Below are positions 25,023-34,148 of a stretch of DNA of 36,929 bases, piece after piece. The notes beneath the pieces are model-generated. The model did no database searches. It saw only the letters and a list, made by a program, of their open reading frames with translations, and had not been told where the DNA came from. The position numbers were made by a program, and so were the translations under genes. The DNA is from Magnetospirillum sp. (GTDB lineage: Bacteria; Pseudomonadota; Alphaproteobacteria; Rhodospirillales; Magnetospirillaceae), in NCBI GenBank assembly GCA_016212565.1, contig JACRFY010000012.1, positions 1 through 36,929 on the forward strand, given 5' to 3'. How positions within the stretch are numbered: the first letter of the stretch is position 1; each line of letters begins with the position of its first letter.

Positions 25023-27359
25023 ATGCACCCCATTCCGCCCGACGACGCGCCCCATACCGGCCTCGCCGGGCGGTTGCGTCTGGCGCGGGCGGTGCTGGTG
25101 TGGGAGCGCCTGTGGCCGGCCCTGGTGCCGCCGCTGTCGCTGGTCGGGTCGTTCCTCGCCCTGGCGCTGATGGACGTTCTGCCGCTGCTGCCCGGCTGGC
25201 TGCACGGGCTGGTGCTGGCCGGCCATGCCGGCGGCATCGCCTTCCTCGGCTGGCGCGGGCTGGCGCGGCTGCGGTTGCCGGCCGCGGCCGAGGCCGCCCG
25301 CCGCCTGGAGCGCGACAGCGCCCTGTCCCACCGGCCGCTGTCGACGCTGGCCGACCGGCTGGCCGCGGGCGGCGACGATCCCCTGGCCGCGGCGTTGTGG
25401 CAGGCCCACCGCCGCCGTCTCGCCGGGCTGGTGGCGCGATTGGCGCTGCGCTGGCCGTCGCCGGGAATGGCGGAACGCGACCCATGGGGCTGGCGCGCCC
25501 TGGCGGTGCTGTTGCTGGCCATCGGCATCGCCGCCGGGGGGCATGAGCCGGCGGCGCGAGTGTCCCGCGCCCTGGCGCCGGCCGTCGACGGTGCCGGCGG
25601 CGAGCGCCGCCTGGATGTCTGGATCACCCCGCCCGCCTATACCGGCGCCCCGCCGCAGGCCTTGACCGCCGCCGAGTCCGGCCGCCCCCTGACCGTACCG
25701 GCGGGCAGCGCGGTGCTGGCGGTGGTCGGCGGCGGCTGGGGAACGGCGACGCTGTCGCTGGGCGGCCGCGGCCTCGACTTCCAGCCGATGGGCGAGGGCG
25801 GCCAGCGCCTGGAGGCCCGCATCGACGGCGGCCGGACCCTGTCGGTGTCGCAGGGATGGCAGACCCTCGGCCGCTGGCCGCTGACGGTGATCGCCGACCG
25901 CCCGCCCGCGATCGCCGTCACCGCCGTGCCGGCGGACGGCGAGCGCGGCCGCCTGCGCCTGGGCTGGACCGCCGCCGACGATTACGGGGTGACCCGCGCC
26001 CGGGTGGAGATCCGCCGCGCCGATGCCCCCGAGGGCGAGACCCTGGTGGTCGAGCTGCCCCTGCCCGGTGGCGGCAGGCAGGCGGTCGATGGCGACAGCG
26101 TGCACGACCTCAGCGGCCACCCGTGGGCCGGCCTGGAGGTGATGGCGACGCCGATCGCCAGCGATGCGCTCGGCCAGGACGGCGCCGGCAAGGCGATTCC
26201 CCTGGTCCTGCCCGAGCGCAGTTTCGCCGATCCGGTCGCCCGGCGGCTGGCCGAGCTGCGCCGGCTGGTGACCGCCGACCGGCGCGTCGCCCTGCCGGTG
26301 GCCATGGCGCTGGATCCGATCATCGCCCAGCCGGCGCTGGTGCGCGGCGACCTTACCGTCCTGCTGGCCTTGGCCCTGGCCCGCGCCGGCCTTTCCGGCC
26401 CGTCGTTCGATCTTGCCGAGGTCCAGGATCTGCTGTGGAACGCGGCGCTGACGGTGGAGGAGGGCGATCTCGCCGGGGCCGAGCGGGCCATGGAGGAGGC
26501 GCGCTCCGCCCTTGCCCAGGCGCTCGACTCGGGGGCCTCGGAGGCGGAGATCCGCCAGTTGCTCGACCGTTTCCAGGCGGCGATGGAGCGTCTGGTCGCC
26601 GCCCTGGCCGCCCGTGGCGCCGTGTCGCCGTCCTCGGGGGAAGCGGGCAACGCCGTCTCGACCCAGGAGCTGGCGCAGATGATGCAGGCGATGCGCGGCA
26701 TGGCCGAATCCGGCGCTCGCGATGCGTTGCGGCGGATGGCCGATGCCCTGGCGCAGATGCTGTCGACCCTCGGCGCCGGTCCGCCGCCGCCCCAGGCCGC
26801 GGCGGCGGCGCGGGCGATGAAGACCCTCGAAGACCTTGCCCGCCGCCAGCAGGAGCTGATGGACCAGACCTTCCGCCGCGCCCAGGAGGGGGCTCCGGCG
26901 CGCGGCGACGGCGAGGCCGCCGAACGCCAGCGGGCGCTGCGCCAGGGTCTCGGTGCGGCGATGCGCAGCCTCGCCGAACTGGGCGGCGACGTGCCCGCGG
27001 GCCTGCGCGACGCCGAGGGGGCGATGGGCAGCGCGGTCGGCGATCTCGCCAAGGGGGCGTGGGGCTCGGCGGCCGAGGCGCAGGGGCAGGCGCTCGACCG
27101 CCTGCGCGAGGGCGCCCGTCAGGCGATGGAGCGGATGGCGCCGATGATGATGCCGGGCGCGGCGCTCGGCCCGCGCGATCCCATCGGCCGGCCGTTGCCG
27201 GGAACCGGGGCCGGCGACGACGGCGCGACGCGCATTCCCACCGTGGGCGAGGTGCAGAAGGCCCGCCAGCTCCTCGACGAGATCCGCCGCCGCTCCGGCG
27301 ACGCGGGCCGTCCGGCTGCGGAACGGGACTACCTGCACCGGCTGTTGAAACAGTTCTGA
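25023..27359 (+). CDS. TIGR02302 / DUF4175 family membrane protein
   Basis: 778 aa. Two N-terminal hydrophobic segments (about 35-80) and a third at about 160-178 precede a long part with [13 protein letters not shown] near 200, an SLSGL-like beta segment, and an Ala/Glu/Arg-rich helical region (about 460-720) that looks like coiled coil. The family is alphaproteobacterial, function unknown, and usually next to lysA as here. The start is the ATG at 25023 with GGAGAAGG 8 bases before it. The end [11 protein letters not shown] then DPIGRPLPG and the terminal [14 protein letters not shown]...YLHRLLKQF are conserved in the family. Confidence 0.85.
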   Translation: MHPIPPDDAPHTGLAGRLRLARAVLVWERLWPALVPPLSLVGSFLALALMDVLPLLPGWLHGLVLAGHAGGIAFLGWRGLARLRLPAAAEAARRLERDSALSHRPLSTLADRLAAGGDDPLAAALWQAHRRRLAGLVARLALRWPSPGMAERDPWGWRALAVLLLAIGIAAGGHEPAARVSRALAPAVDGAGGERRLDVWITPPAYTGAPPQALTAAESGRPLTVPAGSAVLAVVGGGWGTATLSLGGRGLDFQPMGEGGQRLEARIDGGRTLSVSQGWQTLGRWPLTVIADRPPAIAVTAVPADGERGRLRLGWTAADDYGVTRARVEIRRADAPEGETLVVELPLPGGGRQAVDGDSVHDLSGHPWAGLEVMATPIASDALGQDGAGKAIPLVLPERSFADPVARRLAELRRLVTADRRVALPVAMALDPIIAQPALVRGDLTVLLALALARAGLSGPSFDLAEVQDLLWNAALTVEEGDLAGAERAMEEARSALAQALDSGASEAEIRQLLDRFQAAMERLVAALAARGAVSPSSGEAGNAVSTQELAQMMQAMRGMAESGARDALRRMADALAQMLSTLGAGPPPPQAAAAARAMKTLEDLARRQQELMDQTFRRAQEGAPARGDGEAAERQRALRQGLGAAMRSLAELGGDVPAGLRDAEGAMGSAVGDLAKGAWGSAAEAQGQALDRLREGARQAMERMAPMMMPGAALGPRDPIGRPLPGTGAGDDGATRIPTVGEVQKARQLLDEIRRRSGDAGRPAAERDYLHRLLKQF

Positions 27360-27365
27360 GCGTTC

Positions 27366-27394
27366 TTGACAGCGGCGGCGGCGTGGCGCTTTCT
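27366..27394 (+). promoter_or_regulatory. Possible trpS promoter
   Basis: A perfect -35 TTGACA (27366-27371), a 17-base spacer and a poor -10 CTTTCT (27389-27394), in the 74-base spacer before trpS. Confidence 0.3.
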
Positions 27395-27433
27395 GGCGGC
27401 CTTCGGTTTCCACCCCCGACCAGCGAGCCCGCC

Positions 27434-28432
27434 ATGAAGCGCATTTTCTCCGGCGTCCAGCCGACCGGCAACCTGCATCTCGGCAATTACCTCGGCGCCA
27501 TCCGCAACTGGGTGCGGCTGCAAAGCGAGTTCGAGTGCCTGTTCTGCGTCGTCGACATGCACGCCATCACCGTGTGGCAGGACCCGCCGGAGCTCAAGCG
27601 CAACATCCGCGAAGTCACCGCCGGCATGCTCGCCGCCGGGGTCGATGCCGACAAGCACGTGGTCTTCGTCCAGTCCGCGGTGCCGGCGCATGCGCAACTG
27701 GCGTGGATCTTCAACTGCGTCGCCCGCATCGGCTGGCTCAACCGCATGACCCAGTTCAAGGAGAAGGCGGGCAAGAACCGCGAAAACGCCAGCGTCGGCC
27801 TCTACGCCTATCCCAACCTGATGAGTGCCGACATCCTGGCCTACAAGGCCACCCACGTGCCGGTGGGCGAGGATCAGAAGCAGCATCTCGAACTGGCCCG
27901 CGACACCGCCGCCAAGTTCAACAACGACTACAAGGTCGAGTTCTTCCCCCAGCCCGAGCCGCTGATCTTCGGCACCGCGGCGCGGGTGATGAGCCTGCGC
28001 GACGGCACCAGGAAGATGTCGAAGTCCGACGAATCCGACTATTCGCGCATCAACATGACCGACGACGCCGACACCATCGCGCTCAAGGTGCGCAAGGCCA
28101 AGACCGACCCCGAGCCGCTGCCCGACACCCTCGACGCCCTGGCGGCGCGCCCCGAGGCGGCCAATCTGGTCGGCATCTACGCCGCCCTCTCCGACCAGGA
28201 GTCCGCCGCGGTGCTGGCCACCTTCGCCGGCCGCCAGTTTTCGGAGTTCAAGAAGGACCTCACCGACATGGCGGTCTCGGTGCTGGGGCCGATCAACGCC
28301 GAGATGAAGCGCCTGACCGCCGATCCGGCACACATCGACGCGGTGCTGAAGCGCGGCGCCGAACGCGCCGACGCCATCGCCCGGCCGATCCTCGCCGAGG
28401 TCTACGACATCGTCGGCTTCTGGCGGGGATAG
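27434..28432 (+). CDS. trpS: Tryptophanyl-tRNA synthetase
   Basis: 332 aa, family length. It charges tRNA-Trp. The HIGH-like motif is [11 protein letters not shown] at 11-21 and the KMSKS motif is at 194-198. MHAITV and MQ-like [13 protein letters not shown] are typical of class Ic. The ATG at 27434 starts the conserved [12 protein letters not shown]. It stands alone or together with the small zinc-ribbon gene 4 bases downstream. Confidence 0.96.
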   Translation: MKRIFSGVQPTGNLHLGNYLGAIRNWVRLQSEFECLFCVVDMHAITVWQDPPELKRNIREVTAGMLAAGVDADKHVVFVQSAVPAHAQLAWIFNCVARIGWLNRMTQFKEKAGKNRENASVGLYAYPNLMSADILAYKATHVPVGEDQKQHLELARDTAAKFNNDYKVEFFPQPEPLIFGTAARVMSLRDGTRKMSKSDESDYSRINMTDDADTIALKVRKAKTDPEPLPDTLDALAARPEAANLVGIYAALSDQESAAVLATFAGRQFSEFKKDLTDMAVSVLGPINAEMKRLTADPAHIDAVLKRGAERADAIARPILAEVYDIVGFWRG

Positions 28433-28436
28433 GGCC

Positions 28437-28679
28437 ATGCGCCGCGAACCCGGAACCGTATCCGAGCGCTTCCTGCTGGCCGATGGCGCGGTAGCCTTTT
28501 GCCCCAAATGCAATACGGCGCTGTTCGCCAAGCCGGTCGAGCATCCGCCCTTCGCCGGGGCCCCGGCCGGGGAATGGTTCCTGCTCTACTGCCCCGGCGA
28601 CGGCTGCGCCTGGGAGGAATACGTCCGCCTCGGCGCGGTCGAGCGCTGGAGCCCGGACGGGCGGTTGCTGAACGGCTAA
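28437..28679 (+). CDS. Small zinc-ribbon-like protein, unknown function
   Basis: 80 aa. Two cysteine pairs, CPKC at about 22-25 and C-x4-C in YCPGDGC (about 52-57), could bind one zinc. EWFLLYCPGDGCAWEEYVRLG is the most distinctive part. No recognised family; it may be a zinc-ribbon regulator or a protein-protein adaptor. The ATG begins 4 bases after the trpS stop, and the TAA overlaps the end of the convergent glycosyltransferase gene by 4 bases. That it is a real gene is supported by its fit between neighbours and the cysteine pattern. Confidence 0.6.
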   Translation: MRREPGTVSERFLLADGAVAFCPKCNTALFAKPVEHPPFAGAPAGEWFLLYCPGDGCAWEEYVRLGAVERWSPDGRLLNG

Positions 28680-30616
28680 TCCGCGGTGAACGGCCGCCGC
28701 ACCGCCCGGCTCAGCGCCGCCCACGGATCCAGGGTGTTGCCGGGCAGCGCCGCCGGGCCGGTGTAGAGCTTGCGGATCAGCGCGTCGCGGCGCCCCTCGG
28801 CATCGATGAAGCGCAGCGACAGCAGGGCGCCTTGGCGACGCACCACCTCGGCGGCGAGGGCGCCGATGCCGGCGATCTCGACCACCACCGGCCCCGCGGC
28901 CGGGCCGTCGGCACACCGCACCGCGGCGCCGCCCACCGACAGATCGGTCAGGTCCGCCTCCAGATGGACCCCGTCCGCTTCCAGCCCGACCGTCTCGCCC
29001 AGCGGCAGGCGGTCGTGGCGCCGCCGCCGCGGCAGTTCGACGCAGACCAGCAGGCCGAGGAACAGGAAGGCCAGCGCCGCCGCGCTCCAGGCCAGGTTGA
29101 GCAGTGCCGCGCCATGGGGCAGCACCGCCAGCTCCGGGCTCTGGTTGACGACGATGCCGCCGGCGATGGCCGCCATCAGCACCAGCAGCCACGCCGCCAT
29201 CCGCCCGTGGACGACGACGCCGGCGCGGTCGCCGCCCTTGACGGTGGCGCGGAAGGCCTGGCCGCCCGGCTGCAGCAGCGCCGCCAGCGCCGCGGCGCCG
29301 GCCGCCGGGGCGCTCAACAGGGCCCCGAGGCCGGACAGCACCGGGACGATCGCGCCGCGCGACACCCAGCTCATCGCCGCCGCCTCGGCGACGAAGCGGG
29401 GGCCGAACTGGCCCATGAAGGTGTCGGCGTCGGCGAGAAACGGCGGTACGCCGGTCCACCACGTCACCGCCGGGGCGACGGCCGCCAGCAGCATCAGCGG
29501 CACCGAGGCCAGCCAGTAGAGCTGGGCGTTGAGGAAACACAGGCGATGGCCCCACCCCACCGGCTGGCGCAGCGGGTTGAGGGGCGAGAACAGGGCCTGC
29601 ACCGTGCCCAGGCACCAGCGGCCGCGCTGGTTGATGAACTCCGGCAGTCCTTCCGGGGCCATGCCGGCCGACAGCGGCTCGTCGAGGTAGATGGTCCGCC
29701 ACCCCCGCGCCGCCAGGGCATAGGTGGTCATCATGTCCTCGGTCACCGTGCAGGTGGGCACGCCGCCGATGGCGTCGAGGCGGTCGCGGCGGACCACGAA
29801 CGAGGTGCCGCAGCAGAACGACGCCCCCCAGGCATCGAGGCTGGGCTGGAAGACGTGGTAGAAGAAGCGCTGTTCGTCGGCGAAGGCGGTGCCGCAGGCG
29901 AGGTTGCGCTGGATCGGGTCGGGATTGAAGAAGCTCTGCGGCGTCTGCACCAGCGCCACGCCGTCGTCGGCGAACAGTCCCATCACCCGGGTGAGGAAGC
30001 GCCGCTGGGGAATGAAGTCGGCGTCGAGGACCATCGCATAGGGCGCCGCCTCGCCGCCGCTGGCGGCCAGCCAGGCGTTGATGTTGCCGGCCTTGCCGCC
30101 GGCCCGCTCGGTTCGGGCGAGATAGCGCACCCCGCGGGCGGCGCACAGTTCGGCCAGCCACGGGCGGCTGCCGTCGTCGAGCACCCACACCCGGGCATCC
30201 GGCCAGTCCAGTGCCAGGGCGCCGACCAGGGTGCGTTCGATCACCTCCGCCGGCTCGGCGTAGGTGGGAACGACGACGTCGACCGCCGGCAACGTTTCCG
30301 TCCGGGCCAGCCGCGCCGCGCCGGCATCGGCGGCGGCGCGGCGGTCGGAGCGGCGCAGCAGGACCAGGACGGTGACGATGCCGTTGAGCAGCGCCAGCCC
30401 CTCGACACCGGCCATCGCCCACATCCACAGCGCCGCCGGATCGAGGGAGAGATCCGGCAGGGTCTCGGCGATCCGCCACACCAGATAGCGGCCCATCGCC
30501 GCCGCCGCGAAGGAGAGGACAACGACGCGGGCCACGGCCCGGTGCGGATCGAGCGACGGCAGCAGCAGCACCGCCAGTCCGGCGAGGATCAGGGTCGGCC
30601 ACAGGGCATCGGTCAT
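28676..30616 (-). CDS. BcsA-like family-2 glycosyltransferase with PilZ domain
   Basis: 646 aa, inner membrane. Two N-terminal hydrophobic segments (about 8-45, 65-88) precede the GT2 domain: DDGS at 147-150, DAD at 198-200, TED at 292-294 and QRGRW at 330-334, the processive synthase set D,D,D,Q(Q/R)xRW. More hydrophobic segments follow at about 365-395, 420-450, 475-492 and 505-525. FRATVK at 455-460 resembles the BcsA gating loop FxVTxK. The C-terminal PilZ domain has RRRRHDR at 530-536 and DLSVGG at 558-563, the RxxxR and D/NxSxxG c-di-GMP motifs. It follows the HlyD-type gene with no BcsB, BcsC or BcsZ. Product unknown: cellulose or another beta-glucan. The ribosome-binding site before 30616 is weak. 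Confidence 0.9.
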   Translation of the reverse strand: MTDALWPTLILAGLAVLLLPSLDPHRAVARVVVLSFAAAAMGRYLVWRIAETLPDLSLDPAALWMWAMAGVEGLALLNGIVTVLVLLRRSDRRAAADAGAARLARTETLPAVDVVVPTYAEPAEVIERTLVGALALDWPDARVWVLDDGSRPWLAELCAARGVRYLARTERAGGKAGNINAWLAASGGEAAPYAMVLDADFIPQRRFLTRVMGLFADDGVALVQTPQSFFNPDPIQRNLACGTAFADEQRFFYHVFQPSLDAWGASFCCGTSFVVRRDRLDAIGGVPTCTVTEDMMTTYALAARGWRTIYLDEPLSAGMAPEGLPEFINQRGRWCLGTVQALFSPLNPLRQPVGWGHRLCFLNAQLYWLASVPLMLLAAVAPAVTWWTGVPPFLADADTFMGQFGPRFVAEAAAMSWVSRGAIVPVLSGLGALLSAPAAGAAALAALLQPGGQAFRATVKGGDRAGVVVHGRMAAWLLVLMAAIAGGIVVNQSPELAVLPHGAALLNLAWSAAALAFLFLGLLVCVELPRRRRHDRLPLGETVGLEADGVHLEADLTDLSVGGAAVRCADGPAAGPVVVEIAGIGALAAEVVRRQGALLSLRFIDAEGRRDALIRKLYTGPAALPGNTLDPWAALSRAVRRPFTAD

Positions 30617-30661
30617 GGGGAGAACGCCTTCGGGCGGGGCCCCGGAAGTTCCTCGTCCGCT

Positions 30662-30817
30662 TGCGGAAGCTTTGCGCAATTCGCTTTTTTCGTCATCCCC
30701 GCGAAGGCGGGGATCCATGTCGAGGGAGGAATCGGCGCGAGATCCCATCGGTCGTGCCGACGGCCCCATGGATCCCCGCCTTCGCGGGGATGACGGCCAT
30801 TTAGCAAACTTCCCGCA
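30662..30817. repeat. Palindromic element between HlyD-type and glycosyltransferase genes
   Basis: Arms gtcatccccgcgaaggcgg (from 30692) and ccgccttcgcggggatgac (to 30794) are perfect complements, continuing into ggatccatg/catggatcc. Outer near-complementary ends are tgcggaagctttgc (about 30662) and gcaaacttcccgca (30804-30817). No gene. It lies inside what looks like an operon and could act as a partial terminator or mRNA stabiliser. Confidence 0.7.
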
Positions 30818-30833
30818 GGCATCCGATCCCTCC

Positions 30834-32063
30834 TCACCCGCGCAGCCTCCCCAGTCCGGCGCGGGCCAGCATGCCCACCACCGGGGTGAAGGCCGGCGTG
30901 GCGAAGGTCACGGTGGCGCGTTGGCCGACCTGGCACAGATTGTCCGAGCGGTTGCCGATGGCCCCACCCTGCACCGCCAGGGTTACCACCACCTCGCCGC
31001 CGTCCTCGGTGGCCGGGACCACCGCCGCCGAGCCGTTGGCCTGGGCGGCGCCGGCGGCGCGCACCGACTGCACCACCGCCGCCACCGCGCCCTCTTCGCC
31101 GGCCAGGCGGGCGCGGGCGCGGTCGCCGGCGCGAAGTTCGGCGAAATAGCGCTTGGGCAGCACCGCGGTGAGGAACAGCGCGTTGCAGTCGACCACGCCG
31201 AGCACCGGGTCTCCGGCGCGGACGCCATCGCCCTCGGCGGCGAAGCGCTGCCACACCACCCCGTCGACCGGTGCCGGCAGGTCGGCATCGGCGAGTTGCA
31301 CCAGCGCCCGCTCCTCGGCGGCGAGCAGGCGGGTCAGCTCGGCGACCTTGACCTCGGCGGCGGCGGCATCGGCGGTGCGCTCCAGCAGCTTGAGCCGGAC
31401 CTCGTCGCGCCGCTGCTGGGCGTAGGGAACGTTGTTGAAGCCGTCGGCGACGAAGGTGCCGGCGCGGGCGGCCTCCAACTCGGCGCGGCGGCGGCGCACC
31501 TCGGTGCGGGCGGCATCGATGCCGGCGGCGGTGCCGCGCGACTCGGCGGCCGCACTCTCCACCGCCACCGGAGCGACGATGTCCTTGGCCAGCAGCGCCT
31601 GCTTGCGCGCCAGGGCGGCGGCGTTCTTGGCATGGGCGGCTTCGGCGGCGCGGGCGCGCGCCTCGGCCTCGGCCAGCGCCAGGGCCATGCGGGCGGTGAC
31701 GGCGCCGCGGAAGGCGTTGCCGCGCCGGGCCAGGTCGCGGTCGAGCGCCTCCAGCCCGAGACGCTCCTCGGCCAGGGCGGCGGCGAGGCGGGTTTCGGCG
31801 GCCAGCTCCAGGGCCAACTGATCGCGGCGCTCGGAGGGCGGATGGAAGGCCGAGACCCGGCCCAAGGCGTCGCCCGCGGCCACCCGGTCGCCGATCGCCA
31901 CCCGGGTGCCGGTCAGGCGGCCGTCGATGGGGGCGCGGATCATCACCACCTCGGCATTGAGCACCGCGTCGCTGCTGATGGGATGAATCAGTCCCGGCAG
32001 CACCAGCCAGGCGCCCAGCGCCAGCAAGGCCAGTCCCAGCAGCAGGCGTCCTTTGCGTCGCAT
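30834..32063 (-). CDS. HlyD-family periplasmic adaptor (membrane-fusion) protein
   Basis: 409 aa. One N-terminal membrane anchor (about 6-26, LLLGLALLALGAWLVLPGL) precedes a biotinyl-lipoyl-like half (IRAPIDGRLTGTRVAIGDRV, about 42-61), a long alanine-rich coiled coil (about 75-260), the second half LPAPVDGVVWQRFAAEGDGV (about 265-284), and a beta-barrel part. The start at 32063 has GGGAGG 6 to 8 bases upstream; an ATG at 32078 is in frame but has no such site. It precedes the glycosyltransferase on the same strand. In Sinorhizobium bgsB (HlyD-like) and bgsA (GT2) make a c-di-GMP-activated mixed-linkage beta-glucan; this pair has the same order. Confidence 0.87.
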   Translation of the reverse strand: MRRKGRLLLGLALLALGAWLVLPGLIHPISSDAVLNAEVVMIRAPIDGRLTGTRVAIGDRVAAGDALGRVSAFHPPSERRDQLALELAAETRLAAALAEERLGLEALDRDLARRGNAFRGAVTARMALALAEAEARARAAEAAHAKNAAALARKQALLAKDIVAPVAVESAAAESRGTAAGIDAARTEVRRRRAELEAARAGTFVADGFNNVPYAQQRRDEVRLKLLERTADAAAAEVKVAELTRLLAAEERALVQLADADLPAPVDGVVWQRFAAEGDGVRAGDPVLGVVDCNALFLTAVLPKRYFAELRAGDRARARLAGEEGAVAAVVQSVRAAGAAQANGSAAVVPATEDGGEVVVTLAVQGGAIGNRSDNLCQVGQRATVTFATPAFTPVVGMLARAGLGRLRG

Positions 32064-32151
32064 GCGCGGCCCTCCCATGTGAATGAGGGCCAGGGGTAGC
32101 GGGCGGAGGGTTAACGAAGCGGTAAGATTAACCGATGCGTAACCGGCTCCC

Positions 32152-32523
32152 TCAGGTGCGCAGCAGGGCCACGGGATAATCGGTCATGCGGGCGTCGCCG
32201 CTGACCAGGACCAGATCCTCGGCCTGGGCCTGGGCGATCAGCATGCGGTCGAAGGGATCGCCGTGATACGGCGGCAGGGCGGCGGCGCGCTCGGCATGGG
32301 CGAAGGTGACGTCGAGGGGGGTGAAGCCATTGCGCAGGATCGCCGGCACCGGCGGCTCAGGCACGTCCAGCCGCCCGGCGGCGACCTTGATGGCGATTTC
32401 CCATACCGTGGCGGCACTGATCCACACCTGCGAGCCGACAATGCTGCGGCGAATGCCGGTCGACAGGCGGGGATCGTCGGCCTGCCACCACAGGAAGACG
32501 TGGCTGTCGAGCAACAGCCTCAC
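32152..32523 (-). CDS. VapC-type PIN-domain toxin
   Basis: 123 aa. PIN ribonuclease fold: LLLDSHVFLWW at the start with D6, TVWEIAIKVAAGRL with the second acidic residue near 42, and HGDPFDRMLIAQA with Asp near 88-91, then LVSGDARMTDY. Such toxins cleave RNA when the antitoxin is lost. The start is GTG at 32523, which overlaps the antitoxin stop (GTGA). The pair is complete. Confidence 0.9.
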   Translation of the reverse strand: MRLLLDSHVFLWWQADDPRLSTGIRRSIVGSQVWISAATVWEIAIKVAAGRLDVPEPPVPAILRNGFTPLDVTFAHAERAAALPPYHGDPFDRMLIAQAQAEDLVLVSGDARMTDYPVALLRT

Positions 32524-32765
32524 GGCAGCTTGCCTTCGAAGGCGTCCTGGATCTCTTGCGGCAGCGGATCGTTGAAATCGTCGCTGATCCAGATCTTGCC
32601 CTTCCACCGTCCGGGGACGCGCTCGACCTTCGGCACCGCCAGCGGCATCAGGCGGGCCTTGGGTTGGCCGGCCTTGGCGATGACGATTTCCTCGCCGGCG
32701 GCGGCCCGCTCGACCAGGTCGGACAGATGGGTCTTGGCTTCGTAGAGATTGACGGTCTCGGTCAT
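32520..32765 (-). CDS. Phd/YefM-type antitoxin of the VapC pair
   Basis: 81 aa. The N-terminal half TVNLYEAKTHLSDLVERAAAG then EEIVIAKAGQPKARLMPL is the Phd/YefM DNA-binding fold. The C-terminal part (about 45-81) with GRWKGKIWISDDFNDPLP is the toxin-neutralising tail commonly seen with this VapC class. Its ATG at 32765 is preceded by CAGGAGG. It should autorepress the pair; no operator could be resolved. Confidence 0.9.
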   Translation of the reverse strand: MTETVNLYEAKTHLSDLVERAAAGEEIVIAKAGQPKARLMPLAVPKVERVPGRWKGKIWISDDFNDPLPQEIQDAFEGKLP

Positions 32766-32904
32766 GGCACGGGCCTCCTGTTCCCAGGATATGGGGCGGC
32801 GCCCCGGTTGGTCAAGTTGGTCAAGCGGCCGAGCCCGCCCCGTCGTTGACAGGCCGCCGTCCCATCAGGCAGGGTGGTTGGACACGCCAACAGGGGGACC
32901 GGCC

Positions 32905-33255
32905 TTGGCCATTGGTAGCTCGCGCAACGACCGCCGCTTCGACGACCGCCATCCCGGAACCGGTCTGATCTGCCGCATCGGCGACGTGGAGATGGACGTC
33001 CTCGACATCTCCATCGGCGGCATGAAGATTCCCCCCATTCCCGGCCGCAACACCTTCATCAAGAACAAGCTGGACTTCATCCTCATCTCCACCCACTGGC
33101 CGGAAATGCGCCCGGCCGCCGGGCAGGGCGAGGTGCGCGCCGCCAACCGCACCTGGCTGGCGCTGCAATTCGAGCGTCCCACCTACGATCTGATGAAGTG
33201 CGTCAGCCGCCACGTCGGCACCCTGCTGTGGGGCGGCAAACCCTACGGCTATTGA
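32905..33255 (+). CDS. Small PilZ-domain protein
   Basis: 116 aa, essentially a lone PilZ domain. RFDDR near residue 11 and DISIGG near 35 are the RxxxR and D/NxSxxG motifs that bind c-di-GMP. The start is a TTG at 32905 with GGGGG 7 bases upstream; no ATG fits. It lies downstream of the divergent vapBC pair and upstream of dapF. The partner is unknown: a flagellar, polysaccharide or transcriptional target is possible. A -35-like TTGACA lies at 32846-32851, with no clear -10. Confidence 0.8.
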   Translation: MAIGSSRNDRRFDDRHPGTGLICRIGDVEMDVLDISIGGMKIPPIPGRNTFIKNKLDFILISTHWPEMRPAAGQGEVRAANRTWLALQFERPTYDLMKCVSRHVGTLLWGGKPYGY

Positions 33256-33275
33256 CGGCGGGACGGCGGCGGCGC

Positions 33276-33305
33276 TGGACTTGATCGGGCGCCCGCCCAT
33301 ATAAC
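33276..33305 (+). promoter_or_regulatory. Putative dapF promoter giving a leaderless transcript
   Basis: A -10 TATAAC (33300-33305) with a weak -35 TGGACT (33276-33281) at 18 bases. The dapF ATG begins 6 bases after the -10, so the expected start site coincides with the ATG. There is no Shine-Dalgarno. Confidence 0.45.
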
Positions 33306-33311
33306 TCAGGC

Positions 33312-34148
33312 ATGAACACCGGACGTCCTTTTCTCAAGATGCACGGGCTGGGGAACGACTTCGTCGTTCTCGACGCGCGCGCGCAACCGCTGACCCTCGA
33401 TCCGGGGGCGATCCGCCGGCTGTCCGACCGCCACACCGGCATCGGCTGCGACCAGTTGATCGTCGTCGAGGCGGCGCGCTCGCCGTTGTCCGACGTGTGG
33501 ATGAGCATCTACAACGCCGACGGCTCCGAGGTGTCCGCCTGCGGCAACGCCTCGCGCTGCGTCGCCTGGCTGTTGATGAAGGAAAGCGGCCGGCCGGCGG
33601 CGGTGATCGAGACCCGGGCCGGGCTGCTGGACGCCGAGTCCCGCGGCGACAGCCTGGTGGCGGTGGACATGGGCCCGGCGCGGCTCGACTGGCGCGAGAT
33701 CCCGGTGGCCGAGGCCGTCGACACCCTGCACATGGGCCTGACCGTCGGTCCGCTCGCCGATCCGGTGGGGGTGAGCATGGGCAACCCGCACGCGGTGTTC
33801 TTCGTCGACGATACCGAGGCGGTGGATCTCGCCGCTTGGGGGCCGGTGCTGGAAAACCACCCCTTCTTCCCCGAGCGGGCCAATATCGAGGTCGCCGAGG
33901 TGCTGTCGCGCGAGCGCATCCGCATGCGGGTGTGGGAGCGCGGCTCGGGCATCACCCGGGCCTGCGGCACCGGCGCCTGCGCCACCCTGGTGGCGGCGGC
34001 GCGGCGCGGCCTGACCGGGCGCAGGGCCGAGGTGCTGCTCGACGGCGGCACCCTGAGCATCGAATGGCAGGGCGACGACCACGTGCTGATGACCGGGCCG
34101 GTGGCGCAATCCTTTTCCGGCATCGTCTCCCCGAGCCTGCTGGCATGA
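33312..34148 (+). CDS. dapF: Diaminopimelate epimerase
   Basis: 278 aa. It converts LL- to meso-diaminopimelate, the substrate of LysA and of peptidoglycan synthesis. The two catalytic cysteines are C77 in SEVSACGNASRC and C218 in TRACGTGACATL. FLKMHGLGNDFVVLD at the start and GNPHAVFFVDD near 157 are conserved. Its stop overlaps the mtaB start (ATGA). The start is the ATG at 33312. Confidence 0.96.
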   Translation: MNTGRPFLKMHGLGNDFVVLDARAQPLTLDPGAIRRLSDRHTGIGCDQLIVVEAARSPLSDVWMSIYNADGSEVSACGNASRCVAWLLMKESGRPAAVIETRAGLLDAESRGDSLVAVDMGPARLDWREIPVAEAVDTLHMGLTVGPLADPVGVSMGNPHAVFFVDDTEAVDLAAWGPVLENHPFFPERANIEVAEVLSRERIRMRVWERGSGITRACGTGACATLVAAARRGLTGRRAEVLLDGGTLSIEWQGDDHVLMTGPVAQSFSGIVSPSLLA

